Source: Lycorma delicatula
Taxonomy: Eukaryota; Arthropoda; Insecta; Hemiptera; Fulgoridae
Direction of reading: 5' to 3'
NCBI RefSeq assembly: GCF_047948215.1
Contig: NC_134467.1
Coordinates: forward strand, 38,291,020 to 38,355,019
DNA: 64,000 nucleotides
Below the pieces are notes generated by a model. That model saw only the letters and a list, made by a program, of their open reading frames with translations, made no database searches and was not told the origin of the DNA. Positions 1 to 12,213 of this stretch are shown piece after piece. The position numbers and the translations under genes are program-made. Each line of letters begins with the position of its first letter. Positions within the stretch are counted from its first letter, which is position 1.

Positions 1-464
1 CATAAGTATTAAACACAGCTTAAGTATTATCACAAATAGTATATATCAATTTAAATTTATTAAAATTTAAATTAATATATATATATATATATATTCAATC
101 TACTTATCACAAACAGCATAAGCATTCAGATGGTATTTCATCAATTCTCATTGCTCTCCTTTTGTTTAAATCATTCAGAGCTAAGTTAAATTTAGTTTTT
201 TATAATGTATCAGAAATCACTGAAAGCACTTTTTTCTTTTTTAGCAGTCACCAGAAAATGTTTTTCCTTTATATACATGTAGACCTGCATATTCTTTTCA
301 CCTGCTAACATTTTCTCTTCTCTCTTAATACAATAAGGTAAGGATACCCAATTGCATGCTGGCTTCTAGACTATTTGGTATTAAATTTGATTCCTGGCAT
401 TTTTTTTATCTACCATTTCATCTTCCTTGTTAAAATATGTGTAAAATTCAAGTCTAAAGTCATA
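1..464. other. AT-rich intergenic or intronic DNA
   Basis: There is a short (AT)n run near 78-93. I see no coding similarity or recognisable repeat in this stretch, which ends at the TA duplication flanking the first mariner-like element. Confidence 0.5.
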
Positions 465-466
465 TA

Positions 467-1793
467 CAGAGCGTTTCATAATGTTCTTAGGAATTACAAA
501 AATTCAGTACAAAAAAAGTATTTCACTTACCTAAATGAAAGTTTTACGAGGTGATGCAGGGATTCAAACAGTTTTTGTTAAAATCTATAAACGTTCAATA
601 TGTGCTCCTCTGGCGACACGGCACACATCAACACGAAAGTCTAGCTCTTGCCAAACTCGTTCTAACATGTTATTTTCGATAGAGTTGATTATGCGATCCT
701 TTAGCTCAGCGATATCGTGCGGCATCGGTGGGATAAACACCTTATCTTTCACGTAACCCCAGAGAAAAAAATCACATGGCGTGAGGTCTGGTGATCTTGA
801 TGGCCGCAGCATAATGTGTTGGTCTTCTACAGACGCACGTCCTATCCAGCGCCGAGGTAATGTTGTGTTAAGGTACTGTCGAACCTCGTTATGAAAACGG
901 GTAGGACAACCATCTTGCTGGAAAATGAAGTCATTGAGTAGCCGAGGCATAAGCCATAATTGTAACATATCCAGGTATATCATGCCGGTTACTGTCGTTT
1001 CCATAAAAAAGAACGGCCCATACAGCTGCCTCACGAGAGATCGCACAAAAAAAGTTTACTTTCGGAGAATCCCGAATGTGTTCCGCACAAGCGTGTGGGA
1101 TTTCAGTTCTCCAAACTGGCAAGTTATGACGGTTTACTTTGCCGCTAATATGGAAAGTAGCTTATCGCTGAAAATTATCTTGTTTAGAAAACCTTCATCT
1201 AACAACATCATTTCCTGTAATTGTAAACAAAAATCGAGGCTACGTGTTTTATCTCCATCAGAAGGACCCTGGATTAATTGAAGACGGTACGGTTTGCATA
1301 ATAAATGTTTACGGAGATTTCTCCACACAGTTGTTTTCGGAATTCCTAATTCTCTGCCTGCAGCTGCAGTCGATTTTGACGGGGTGCGAATGAAACTTGC
1401 ACGCACACGTTCGACATTGACTTCTGAGGTTGATGGACGACCGGTTGATTTTCGCTTGCACAAACAACCGGTTTCACTGAATTGTTTATACCGTGCACGA
1501 ATTGAATTGTCACTTGGTGACTCCTTTTGAAATTCCAACCGAAACGCACGTTGCACAGTAATTACTGACTTTGACAAGTGAAATTGTAACACACAAAACG
1601 ACCTCTCGTTTCCCGTGGCAGCTATTTTCTCTACTGTTGACGCATAGCGAGCAAATGGTTTACTAACTGTCTAGTATATGTGGAAAAACTATTTGAAGTA
1701 CTCTTTCGTACAGTACTTGTTTTATTCTTATGAGTGAAATAGTTTTTTGTTAATGAATTTTCGAAACAACGAAGAACATTATGAAACGCTCTG
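467..1793 (-). mobile_element. Mariner-like element with intact inverted repeats
   Basis: The ends are a perfect 22-bp inverted repeat starting cagagcgtttcataatgttc, flanked by TA at 465-466 and 1794-1795, the target duplication of the IS630-Tc1-mariner superfamily. The 1327-bp body carries a broken minus-strand transposase. The N-terminal helix-turn-helix part runs 1592-1134 (VQRAFR, GRPSTS, GIPKTTVWRNLRKH). The first catalytic motif reads IIFSDK where FSDE is expected. Frameshifts follow, and the C-terminal part (1046-585) has FQQDG and RSPDLTPCDFFLWG. By my count the last two Asp residues have 46 residues between them; a related copy at 34787 has 41. That suggests the rosa-like DD41D group with a small insertion, but the subfamily is inference. 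Confidence 0.9.
585..1592 (-). pseudogene. Mariner transposase pseudogene
   Basis: This is the broken reading frame inside the element at 467-1793. It covers the whole expected length of about 340 residues but needs at least two frame changes, near 1130 and near 1000-1050. The paired helix-turn-helix region is at the 1592 end. The terminal HNEVRQYL and PRRWIGR segments and the final cysteine/arginine motif are easy to read. The first catalytic DE pair is damaged (DK), so an active enzyme is very unlikely. Confidence 0.82.
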
Positions 1794-2040
1794 TAGTATA
1801 AAAAAAAGATGTCTGATAATCTGAATAGAAAGATAAAAACAATATTAATCCTTATTTTGATATTAGAACTGATTTGTTATTTTTTTCATTTTTGATAATA
1901 AAGAAATTAAAATTTGTAAAAAATATCTAAGATACTAAACCTACTCTCAGATTTTAATGAAACATTAAAATTATAAACTTGTCTCCTTATTATATCAATG
2001 ATATTTAATATTAAGTACTAAATGATTCATTTTCAAATTG

Positions 2041-3490
2041 TTGAAGCCCCACTTGAAATGTGTTGAAGGACTTAGCGGTCAAAGGATGAACAAGAAGCAT
2101 TCAGATTTGGAGTTCCAATTGTGTGGTGAAAGCCACGAAATCACACCAATGATTGTTACTTTTGTTCATCTGGTGCTCATAGTTTCAATTTGAAGAATAA
2201 AAAAAGAATCGTCTTATCTAAATATGACATCTGCTTTACGACTGGGGTTCCTCATGGTCCAGAAGTACTAGTGCCGATTCCCACCAGAGAATTTACCTGA
2301 AATAGACGGTCCCACAAATGATCTAAATGAAGAACATCCAGGAGTACGAACCTGGAGATAGCTATGCTCCAGAACTTTATTCACAGTCTGAACTAAACTA
2401 TTTGGTTTTAAACTTAAATCTGACCAAAGAAAATTTAGAAGTCCTGGTTCAAGGCTTAAAAAAAAGAACCTACTAGCAGCCGGCACCTCATTTTCCTGGT
2501 TCAGGTACAGAGAGAAGGATTTTCTTCCATATTTTTCAGAAGAAGGAGAATTAATCTTCTGCACTGTTGTATGTGGACTTTTGACTTGCCAACATTCTGT
2601 ATGAAAGAACCAATTGGAGACTGTTCATAGATTTGCTTAAAAGAAGCCTCAAAGTTGTCCTTCTTCACAATGGGAATACGTATCCATCAATACCCGATGG
2701 ACATTCTATCCATTTAAAACAGCATTATGATAATTTGGAATTTGTTCTTGATAAAATTAAATATGACAATCGTAAATAGATTACATGTGGGGAACTCAAA
2801 ATAATATAGATCCTCCTAGGATAGCAAGGATACACAAAGTCTCTTTGTTTTTTGTGTGAATGGGATAGCAGAGACAGAGAAAATCATTGGATAAGGAAAG
2901 ATTGGTCAAAAAGAGTTTCATTAGAACCTGAAACCAAAAATGTGCTCCAAAAAGCTCTCATAGATCCAAATAAAGTTCTCCTTCCACCTCTGTATATCAA
3001 GTTAGGCTTGATGAAGCAATTTGTCAAAGCCTTACCAAAAGAAGGTAAATGTTTTATATATATCTGTGACAAATTTCCAGTCTTATCAACCATCAAACTA
3101 AAAGAGGGTGTCTACTGGTCCTGACATTAGAAAACTCAAAGATGGTAATTTTTAGAAACAAGTAGAAGTTGCAGAAAAAGAAGCCTGGGGAGCCTTTAAA
3201 GATGTAGCAACCAAGTTTCTGGGCAGTAAGAAGAATCAAAACTTCAAATCAATTGTTGAGAACATGCTGCATAAGTACAAAAATTTAGGCTGTTACATGA
3301 GCTTGAAGGTTCACTTCCTAAATTCACATGTGGATTATTTTCCTCAAAATCTAGGTGCTGTTAGCGAAGAGATAGGTAAGAGATTTCATCAGGACAAGAA
3401 AAAAATGTAAAGAAGGTATCAAGGAAAATGGACTAATATGATGATGACAGACTATTGCCGGATATTACACCCTGTAGGGAACATCAGCTC
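2041..3490 (+). pseudogene. Decayed copy of a repetitive arthropod coding sequence
   Basis: Frames on the plus strand can be followed through many stops and shifts. Readable stretches include ALRLGFLMVQKY, EIDGPTNDLNEEHPGVRTW, KLKSDQRKFRSPGSRLKKKN, FSWFRYREKDFLPYFSEEGE, then (2852-3124) CEWDSRDRE, LPPLYIKLGLMKQFVKALPK and a final RFHQD ... RYQGKW. From memory this resembles a large family of hypothetical proteins present in many copies in arthropod genomes. The copy number suggests a mobile origin, but I know no transposase or other function for it. No terminal repeats were found. At least ten lesions show that it is dead. Confidence 0.65.
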
Positions 3491-3499
3491 CTGTCGGAG

Positions 3500-5150
3500 A
3501 TGAACCCTGTAGGGAACATAAAAGGAAAACACGAGAAGCAGGGTATAAGACGGTCAAAGAAACTTCGACACAGAATAAAACTGTATTTTTTTATACTTCA
3601 TTATTATGGGTGGGTTGCAGAAAGGGAATGGTTTCCAAAGACATGACGTACTTCATAAAAATGAATTATTATAAAAATTCACAATATTATAAATTAGGCT
3701 TATTTTGTGGCAATTTTCATTAGAGATTAAGGAGTTAATGTTCTCTCCCTGTCCACCTCTTCAGACCACTCAACTGTTTAGCTATAAGAATCCATAGCAT
3801 AAGCCAAAAAAAAATAATATATTATATTAATTTATTATAAAAAATACGTTCTATATTTATTTTATTGTCACATTTTCGTAATTTTTCAACTTTTTCAATT
3901 TGCGAAAAATCCTGAGTGATTGAAAAAATGAAGGTTATTTTCGGATTCAGTGCTACTAAACATAAGAATTAATTATCAGAAACTAAAAAACACAACCATC
4001 GCAGACTTGTGATATAAAGAAAAATTAAATCGCTAAGAAAAAAAGAATTTTATATTTTTTATCCAATCTTCTTTCTTGGTACAGCATATATTAATAATGT
4101 ACATACATTTATCGTTTTCTCAGGTCTGGTTTAATAGCAATCAATGTTAGAAAAAAGATCAGTTTTATTATTTTTAACAAAAATGTCATTTTCTTAAATT
4201 TATAAAGATTTGATTTAACCCAAACTGGACTAAAAATCTAATACAACTTCCTATAATACTGGTGCATTAAAGGGCGATTTTATATTCAATAAATCTGCAA
4301 CAAGTTAAAATTGTAAGCAGGCCTGATTTTGCGCCCTTCCAGGAACGTCAAGTTTTTCCTCTCCTAAACAAATACCGTGCATTTATTTCAAATTATAATT
4401 TTAAATTTATCTAAAATAACATATAATTAAATTTAATTTTATATCTAACTTTTTTTATAAATTATGATAAAATATATATTAAAATTATAATTGCTATAAT
4501 TAATATTCCTTATTCTATTCCAAAAACTTGAGAACATATGTACGCTTTGGTAGCATTATTTACAAACCTAGTACTGTATACGTGACAAATACCTCATAAA
4601 AAATGGTATTGTGTACAACTAGTACTTGAAACATTACCTAACATTATTTTTTAACAATCTTTATTCAACAAGTAGGTATTGTAAAAATAAAGTTATCCTG
4701 GGAATAAACTACAGAAGAAGGATTACGTACTAACAAGCCCAATTTGTTAAACGAAAATGACAAATTAATTACAAAAAAAAGAATTCTTCATAAATTAAAT
4801 TTAAATCTATGTGTTGATGTTGGTAAAACTGATGAACTCTCTTGTTTTAAGGTTGTTTTTTTTTTATATTTTTAATAACTAAAGAATTAATTATTCACAG
4901 CATCGTTTATATGTGTATTGAGTGACATTCAAGCTAGCTGTTTAAGAGGACTGATGTATGATAATTATTTTAAAGGTACGGTTACGTCTAGTTTTTTTTT
5001 GTTGCTTGGTTACTAACGAACAATTAGATTTTTGTATGTAATAATGTATTCGTAATTTATTCAGATTACGTATTTTGTCATCTAAAATTAATATTACTCG
5101 TAACATTCCTCCGGATTTTTATCATATTATTTAATACGGTAGCATATCCA
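3500..5150. other. AT-rich non-coding DNA
   Basis: I see no convincing coding sequence, splice-bounded exon or named repeat. Short homopolymer runs are common. Confidence 0.45.
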
Positions 5151-5156
5151 ATTAAT

Positions 5157-5890
5157 TTAGGCTGTTCGCATTTGTTGTTGAGCCAAAGACTTAAAATGGG
5201 AAAGTTGTTTTTGTTTTGCCTCAAGAAAAATTGTTACGAAAATTTTAGGACATGTAATGACGTGTATTACCGAAACTTGAGACAATACTACAAAAGCTAT
5301 GAAGTTTATTTTTGAAACTTGAGACTGCGTCAAAAGTTTGAACGCGAGTTCAAACCAATTAGCTTCATTGCTAATTAATTTGTTCATAATTAACGAGTAA
5401 CATTAAACCATTATTCATTTGAAAGGAAATAAACGTGAGGTTATAACAGTTTGTAAGCACGTTTCTCATCCAGCACTAGTTAGGAAATCGATTCTAAATG
5501 AGTTGATAGTAAAGACGTATCTTTACGTTTGAACGTAGAAAAACTGATTCGAAAATTGTAGAATCAAAAAAAAAATAAGTGAAAGGATATCAATTAATAT
5601 GTTGCGATTGTACTGTTCTTGTAAAATTTGAGTATATCGTAGATTTAGGCTTACGTGTTGATCGACGTAATTCTTTATCTGTTCGCAAAAAAAGAAGTCT
5701 TTACGTAAGTTAACTGAAGAAATACAATATTCCACCAATACCATGAGCGATCCTTTAGAGTGAATTTGGTGAAAATGTTTTGGACATAATCGTAGGTTAG
5801 TAATCTTTAAATTCCAGACAATTTTGATGACATATTTTAAAATCGGAAAGGGTTTGGGATATCTATAAACTCTGAATAATAACGTCACAA
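5157..5890. other. Unassigned region with moderately open frames
   Basis: Two open frames occur on the minus strand (76 and 121 codons). Plus-strand frames also give plausible-looking peptides such as CKHVSHPALVRKSILNELI, but these are broken by stops. The base composition is a little less AT-rich than the neighbours. It may be a decayed mobile-element coding region. I cannot assign it to any family and do not call a gene. Confidence 0.3.
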
Positions 5891-5899
5891 TTTACGGTA

Positions 5900-7850
5900 C
5901 AGTTTTATTTCTTTGCCTTGCTCCTGTATGTGTCGATAATACTACCTAAATCTTTTAATAAGGCTGTTTTTTCCGTTAAAATCGTTTTTATTTGCCAAGT
6001 CATTTTACTGGTTTGGGTCCTGTAATCCATCTATTTTAACTAAAAATAATCACTAAATCTTACAACCCCAGTTGCTCTTTTATATATTACTCTATTTATT
6101 GTCAAATTAACTAAAACAAAGGTTTAATAAATGACAAATCAAGGTAGGATTTTTTTATAAAAAAAAAAAAAAAAAAAAATGAAATTTTTTCCTCCAATTA
6201 ATCCTCTTCATTTCATCTACCCATCTATTGCATTCAAGAGGAAACTTAAAAAGAGAGGAGAGAGGAGTTTTATTGTGTGAAAGCTCTCCTTGTTCGTGCA
6301 TGTCTGTTTTTTTTATATCTGCATTATTTTATTCATAGATTGCTATTTTATTATTAAAGTTCTGCAACTTCTAGTTTATGATTACTGGTAATATAATATG
6401 AATTTTCATTATCCTGGTTTCTATCTTTGCTTTAAAAGTTAAACTGAAATTCTCCTACAAATAAATCTGTTGCATTGAGAATTTCTTGATACATTTTTGG
6501 TTTCTTTCAAAAGTATCATTGAATCATTTGTTTTTTTTTTCTTGGTTAATTAAATTTTTCTCAAATTGTGTTAATTCTTGGATTGCTTCTTTAAAAAAGT
6601 TGAAAAGCAATAGAATTGGGCTACTCCTTATTTCACTAAATTCCTAACTGGAGCTTGCTTTTTTTCATCTTCATGTATAAATCTTTTTATTCAGCATTTC
6701 AGTATAATCTCCTTTAAAATTTTAAAATCACTTGTCTATTTTGGAAAATGCCTTCTCCAGACCTACAAATATCAGGTTTCTATTTATCTTCAAGTTGCCC
6801 TTCTAAGATTGATCTGAAGGCTTGAACAGGTAGTTTTATGTACGTCCTTTTTCTGAAACCCTTCATCTTTACTACCCTTCTATTCTATATGACTGTAAAC
6901 TATTCTGAGTGAATCTTTTTTATTCATAAGGTGTTAGACTAATATGTTAACTGATTTATTTTTAAATGTTAAAATTCTTATTTTTTTTTTAGCTGTGTAT
7001 ACAAGACAATTCTGATGGTGTAATCATCTATCTCCATTGTCTTATTTTAAAAATTCTATTCTCAAAATTAAGTCTCTTATATTATTAGTATGTTTATATA
7101 AGATATGAAAAAAGGAAAAATACGTTTTTTTTAGAACACATAGAAATCTTAGTACCAAGATCTGAACAAAAACTGTATACTACATTTGAATGTTAAGGTT
7201 TAAGGTTGTGTGTTTTTTTTTAATCTAATAGTTCTGTGAATTTTTTTTATTTATTTATACAGAGAAGTAAATGGTATTGTAAAAGAAATACTATCACCTT
7301 GGGGTTTTATTTTTATAGATTGGTATATTTTATTATTTCCTACAGAAAAGATACATTATTAATTATTGAATTTGCATCTCAGTTAACAAATTATAACTTA
7401 CTAGCTGGTTCATTAACATCATGCTTATAAGAATAATATTGATAAATAACAATTAAAGCCTGTTCAATTTATAAAAAAACCATCAGTGTCTATGTAGATT
7501 TCTTCAGAGCAACAGTTTGGTCAGCACAGGTCTTGAAACTTTGAGTGATCTGAAGTATGAGGGTTTAAGTAGTTGTAGCTGGTTAAAATATTTTGTGCAT
7601 TTCTTAGTGTTACTTGACAAACAGCACAAGAAGGGGCAAGTGCAGCCAGTCGCGTTGCACACACACAGTAACATTGCCAATGGTTGTCTTTGTTGAACTC
7701 CTGTGCCATACAACATCACACCTTTAAAGCTAATTTTCTTGATAACCAAAAGAGATAATGAAAAAACATAACCTTTCTTATAGAAAAATTAATTTCAAAT
7801 ATTGCAAGTGGTTTCTGAATCCGATTTGACCAACAGTAAAGATAATTATT
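5900..7850. other. AT-rich DNA with no recognised feature
   Basis: There is a run of about 20 A at 6160-6179 and several poly-T tracts. The open frames at 7236-7430 and 7504-7749 lack domain signals and splice-site context. Confidence 0.45.
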
Positions 7851-7867
7851 GGCAAGGAACATAATCC

Positions 7868-8173
7868 AACCAACCGGGTTGGTCTAGTGGTGAATGCGTC
7901 TTCCCAAATCAGCTGATTTGGAAGTCGAGAGTTCCAGCGTTCAAGTCCTAGTAAAGCCAGTTAGTTATTTTTACACAGATTTGAATACTAGATCGTGGAT
8001 ACTGGTGTTCTTTGGTGGTTGGGTTTCAATTAACCACACATCTCAGGAGTGGTCGAACTGAGAATGTACAAGACTACACTTCATTTACACTCATAATATC
8101 ATCCTTATTCATCCTCTGAAGATTTATCTAAACGGTAGTTACCGGAGGCTAAACATAATCAGAGGCTAAACAT
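7868..8173 (+). mobile_element. tRNA-derived SINE (type 1) with 13-bp target duplication
   Basis: The element starts with a tRNA-like head: box A TGGTCTAGTGG and box B GTTCAAGTCC, the internal RNA polymerase III promoter. It continues with a conserved tail containing ttctttggtggttgggtttc and ggtcgaactgaga. A direct repeat, aggaacataatcc, flanks it at 7855-7867 and 8174-8186, showing target-primed insertion. The final ggctaaacat block is repeated once. Confidence 0.9.
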
Positions 8174-8189
8174 AGGAACATAATCCGAT

Positions 8190-8825
8190 TGTTAGTGCAA
8201 GACATTGAAACGGCTACCATCTTGAAACAGTGTACATTTCGTAAAAAAGTAATCTCGATTGGTTGAGTAGTTTTTGCGTGAGTTACAAACTCCTAGAAAC
8301 CACTAGATTTTTATATAGATAATAGATAAAAGAAGATTAAAATTTTAGGAAATTCATTGTTACAATGAAATTGTTTTTGATAGACCATATATTGTCAAAA
8401 ACGCGCTTAATGTTCTGTAAATATATGTAATTGGATTGAGAAACAGTTTATTTTTCTTTGAATAAATGAATAATCCTTTTACAGTAAAAGAAAAGAAGAT
8501 AGAAAATTATCAATTATCACATTGATGATTTTTTGTAGGAGGTCCAACTCTCCAGAAGGCACTTCAACAATTGTGTAGCTACTATACAAGAGCGGCAGTC
8601 CCTGATTTGGACAAGGGTGCATTAGCTTTCAGGCACTGCTATCCTCAGCACAGAGAACAGAGTTACATCATAGAAATTGTAATAGGAAAGATGATGATCA
8701 AAGATAACAAAAAGACATTGGCGTTAAAAAAGAATATATTGTAACAGACAGATCAGTTTGTCTGCTTAGGACCAATCTTAATATTGCTGTTTTTATCCTA
8801 TAGGATTTGTTATTACAGTATTTAC
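8190..8825. other. Intergenic/intronic stretch
   Basis: The segment near 8200-8330 (attggttgagtagtttttgc) looks like the kind of conserved end seen in dispersed repeats, but I cannot place it. Nothing else is recognised before the exon. Confidence 0.35.
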
Positions 8826-9005
8826 CTTATCCAGAATATCTTCTAGTGCTCCAGCTTCTTTTAATATTCGGTACATTTGCCCATCATCACGCAATGCAGC
8901 AGCATAATGTAGTGCTGTACGACCTTCTCTGTCCTGTACATTTAATGCTTCTGGACATCTTAATAATATTTCTTTAACAATTTCTGCATTTCCTAAACCA
9001 GCTGC
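8826..9005 (-). CDS. Ankyrin-repeat protein, internal exon (last in window)
   Basis: This 180-nt, phase-0 exon encodes 60 residues with an acceptor tttacag and a donor AAG|gtaaat. It completes one ankyrin repeat (AAGLGNAEIVKEILLRCPEA) and contains the next (NVQDREGRTALHYAAALRDD ... RILKEAGALEDILDK). The GRTALHYAA motif and the MYRILxxAGA helix match the first exon's repeat, so the protein probably contains at least two copies of the same module. The next exon should continue with a Gly-x-TP turn; I could not find it in the remaining 8.8 kb, so it is probably beyond the left edge. Confidence 0.88.
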
Positions 9006-9618
9006 CTGTAAACAAAAAATATTTTTTATGAATTTCTTTAGTTATATAAATAGTTTATATATTCATATTTTTATGCTGGCTCTCTATGGTGCCCATTGCT
9101 GGAAAATCCAGTTGTAAAAAACCTGAAAAGTCAGGGATCCCTAATGATATCAATTATAGAGAAATTAAAAAAGTGACAATGTAGGTGAGACTATAAAAAA
9201 AATTATGTTTAATGATAGTTGACATTTACTTATCACTGAAGCCAATAGTGTTTCATTAAAGAATGATTTTTTATAAACAAATATCTCATTATGGAAAATT
9301 TTTTATAATCTTTTGTTGGCTAGCAATTTTTACATGATGAAGAAATATATTTAAAGAAAAAAAGAGAAAGAATGCTAAAGAAGAGAAAGAAGGTGAAAAC
9401 AAATATTGAAAAAAAGATTCAGAAACCTAAAAAATAATAAATAAAAGTAAGTGAGAAAAAAGAGAGTAAAAAGGAGTTATTAAAATATATCAAAATTTAC
9501 CATGAGCCATCAAGATTGCATTTAATTGTTTATCTCTGGACAGTTTTTTTTAATGTTAAGTATTTAACATTTAACCACTTTTGTGGTTTAAAATATTTTA
9601 AGTTAATAAAATCAAAAC

Positions 9619-9896
9619 CACCGGGTTGGTCTATTGGTAAACGCGTCTTACCAAATTTGGAAGTTGAGAGTTCCAGCATTCAATTCCTAGTAAAGTCAGT
9701 TATTTTAACATGGATTTGAATACTAGATCATGGATACCGGTGTTCTTTGGTGGTTGGGTTTCAATTAACCACATATCTCAGGAATGGTCGAACTGAGACT
9801 GTACAAGACTACACTTCATTTACACTCATACATATCATCCTCTGAAGTATTATCTGAAACGTAATTACCGTAGGCTAAACAGGAAAAAGAAAAGAA
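9619..9896 (+). mobile_element. tRNA-derived SINE (type 1) with 18-bp target duplication
   Basis: The head has box A (TGGTCTATTGG) and a weakened box B (ATTCAATTCC). The tail matches the copy at 7868 and ends in an A-rich stretch (aggaaaaagaaaagaa). The direct repeat agttaataaaatcaaaac is found at 9601-9618 and 9897-9914, an 18-bp target duplication. The long, perfect duplication suggests a relatively recent insertion. It sits in intron 3 of the ankyrin gene. Confidence 0.92.
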
Positions 9897-9965
9897 AGTT
9901 AATAAAATCAAAACGCACCGAAAATTTTTTAATGAAGAGATAATTAGAAGAAAATACTCTTGTTT

Positions 9966-10258
9966 CAAAAGAGAGGTATTGCGGCAAATAGATGAAGAAA
10001 GAAGCATTTGGAAAAATATAGTTAAAAGAAGAGACAGAGTTATAGGCCACATACTAAGGCATCCTGGAATAGTCGCTTTAATATTTGAAGGACAGGTAGA
10101 AGGAAAAAATTGTGTAGGCAGGCCATGTTTGGAATATATATAACAAATTGTTAGGGATGTAGGATGTAGGGGGTATACCGAAATGAAACTACTAGCACTA
10201 GATAGGGAATCTTGGAGAGCTGCATCAAACCAGTCAAATGACTGAAGACAAAAAAAAA
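9966..10258 (+). mobile_element. 5'-truncated LINE, 3' end only
   Basis: The plus strand reads EVLRQIDEERSIWK, VIGHILRHPGIVALIFEGQ, GKNCVGRPCLEYI and SWRAASNQSND followed by a stop and a poly(A) tail. This is the C-terminal end of a reverse-transcriptase ORF of the RTE/craniofacial-protein-like kind. A flanking repeat, actcttgttt, occurs at 9956-9965 and 10259-10268. The same 3' end occurs in the opposite orientation at 39121-39580, which shares most of its sequence. Confidence 0.85.
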
Positions 10259-10269
10259 ACTCTTGTTTA

Positions 10270-12060
10270 TCAATGAAAGCCATCATATTTAATCTTACCA
10301 TACAATTCAAGAAAGCAGAGATTCTCTATGAAAACTTAATTTAGGAGTGATTGACCATTAAAAACCATATGACTTTAAATTATCTAAACCATAAAACAAA
10401 AAGTGGAAGAAAGAAAGTGAAAAAGGAAAACTAAACCAGCTATGGGGAATTTGAATGTTGATTTTTCATCTTTTTACACAAAATATTTATGGAAAATCGT
10501 AAATGTAAAATTAATAATGTAATCAGAGAAATTTCTCCAAAAACTTAAATTTAAGTTGTGATGAACAAAGAAGTGACACTAACAATACGTGGTAGTGATG
10601 AATGAGCGTCTTCACCTATCATCTCGAAGGTTCTGGACTTCAGAAAGTCTTGATGAAGTTTTATATACTCATGCATATGCTTTTCAGCTGGATGGGTGTT
10701 GTAAAGGATAAAAATAAATTTATTAAAAAAAGAGAAAAGAAAGGATTAAACTGATTACATTGTTTTGTTTTACATCTATTCAAAATGTTATAACAGGAAG
10801 AACTAATTAATTATTTAATGTAGAGATTACATTTTTGTGGTTTGGAAAAAAAAAAAAAAAAAACATTTAAAAGAAAGAAAGTAGAAACTATATATACAGT
10901 AGCTTCCAGAAAATGGCAAGCTTGGATGATCAGCCCGCATGTCACTGCTATTACTATTGTACTTTGAAACATTGACGCACCATGATTAGTCATTTTGTAG
11001 TAGCATAAACATAATTTAACTTATGTTGGGTAGTAATTGTCACCACTCCAAGTTCACTGTTACTTGGTGGCGACTGCATATTTAAATTTTTTCCAAATTT
11101 CAAGAGCAAATTGTAATGCTTACTGTTTAAAAAGTATAAAGGTATTTTTATCATACTGATCTGTAATTTGATTTTTTTTAAACATATCATGTAGTTTTGT
11201 AAGCTGGAAGTATTCTTTATATAAAGAAAGAAATACTTATTAAGCAACAAAATGCTTAATAAGTAGTCATTGTGTAGTATATAGAACCATGGATGTAAAG
11301 AAATATTTTATCAGTCTTAGATAGAGACTAAGAACAAAGTAATTTCTCTTTTTTGAGATATGAAGCTACAGTTTTAGTACTAAAGCATTTGTGGGGCGGG
11401 ATGAACAAAATTTTATTTCATGTTACATGCAAGAGAATGGAGAAAGAAGCTTATGTAAGATTTTATGGAAATTCATAGATTATCCACCTTTTGTAGGTAA
11501 AAATTATATCAAAATAAAATATAAATTATTTAATGGCAAATTTCTAGTTTTAAAATAAAGAAATTAAAAAAAAAGAAATGTGACAAAAGGAGGAGAACCA
11601 GCAGTTGAATAAGAGTGGGAGAATTTTGTAATGTAGATAGTAAGAAAGTATGTAATATAGGTATAAAAAGCAGGCTAGCAAAACTTTGAGAGCTCTCGTA
11701 CAAAAAAAAGTCTTCAAATATAAAATAGTATTAGAAAGAAATTTTGAAATTTATTTTTATGGATTATGTCATCTTTATAGTTATGGAAAATGGAAATTGG
11801 ATCAAAATACAAATAGAATAAAGACTTTTGAAATGTGAGTAGAAATTAAGCGAAAATCATGTTGAGACAAATTAGATTGATGAGGAGCTGTGTATTAAAA
11901 CATGTGTGTTTAGTTAATTTAGGTACAATGAGAGAAGAAAGATTGAAATTCATAAAATAAAAATTGATGTACAGTGTAAAAAATTGTTGAGGATAAAAGA
12001 TTAGCAAAGAACAGATAAGAATGGAGAATAGTATAAAACCAGTTTTTTTTTTTTGCTTGA
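10270..12060. other. Intron 3, AT-rich, no recognised feature
   Basis: There are poly-A and poly-T tracts (for example 10845-10864). Open frames here are short and low-complexity. No coding or repeat match was recognised. Confidence 0.45.
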
Positions 12061-12063
12061 TGA

Positions 12064-12213
12064 AATTCACCACAGAAACTCAAAGCTTGTGCGTAGGAAT
12101 ATGAAATGTAATTTTTTTAATGTATGAAAAATGCTATTCCTTATTATTCGAACCTGGGAACTGTGGATGAAATGCTAAGATTGCTACCATTTGCACCATG
12201 GAGACCAGCATTA
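12064..12213 (-). mobile_element. Degenerate tRNA-derived SINE (type 2)
   Basis: Read on the minus strand, a tRNA-like head runs from ctggtctccatggtgcaaat to a decayed box B (ggttcgaata). It is followed by the body agcatttttcatac and then a shared block near 12080-12105. The copy at 13132-13277 has the same order of blocks and is better preserved. Confidence 0.6.

Noticed and set aside
5157..5888. Two minus-strand open frames
   Set aside because: The peptides show no family I recognise, and plus-strand frames look no worse. I list the region as unassigned rather than as a gene.
7504..7749. Minus-strand frame with several Cys residues
   Set aside because: Cys spacing matches no zinc-binding motif and there is no supporting context.
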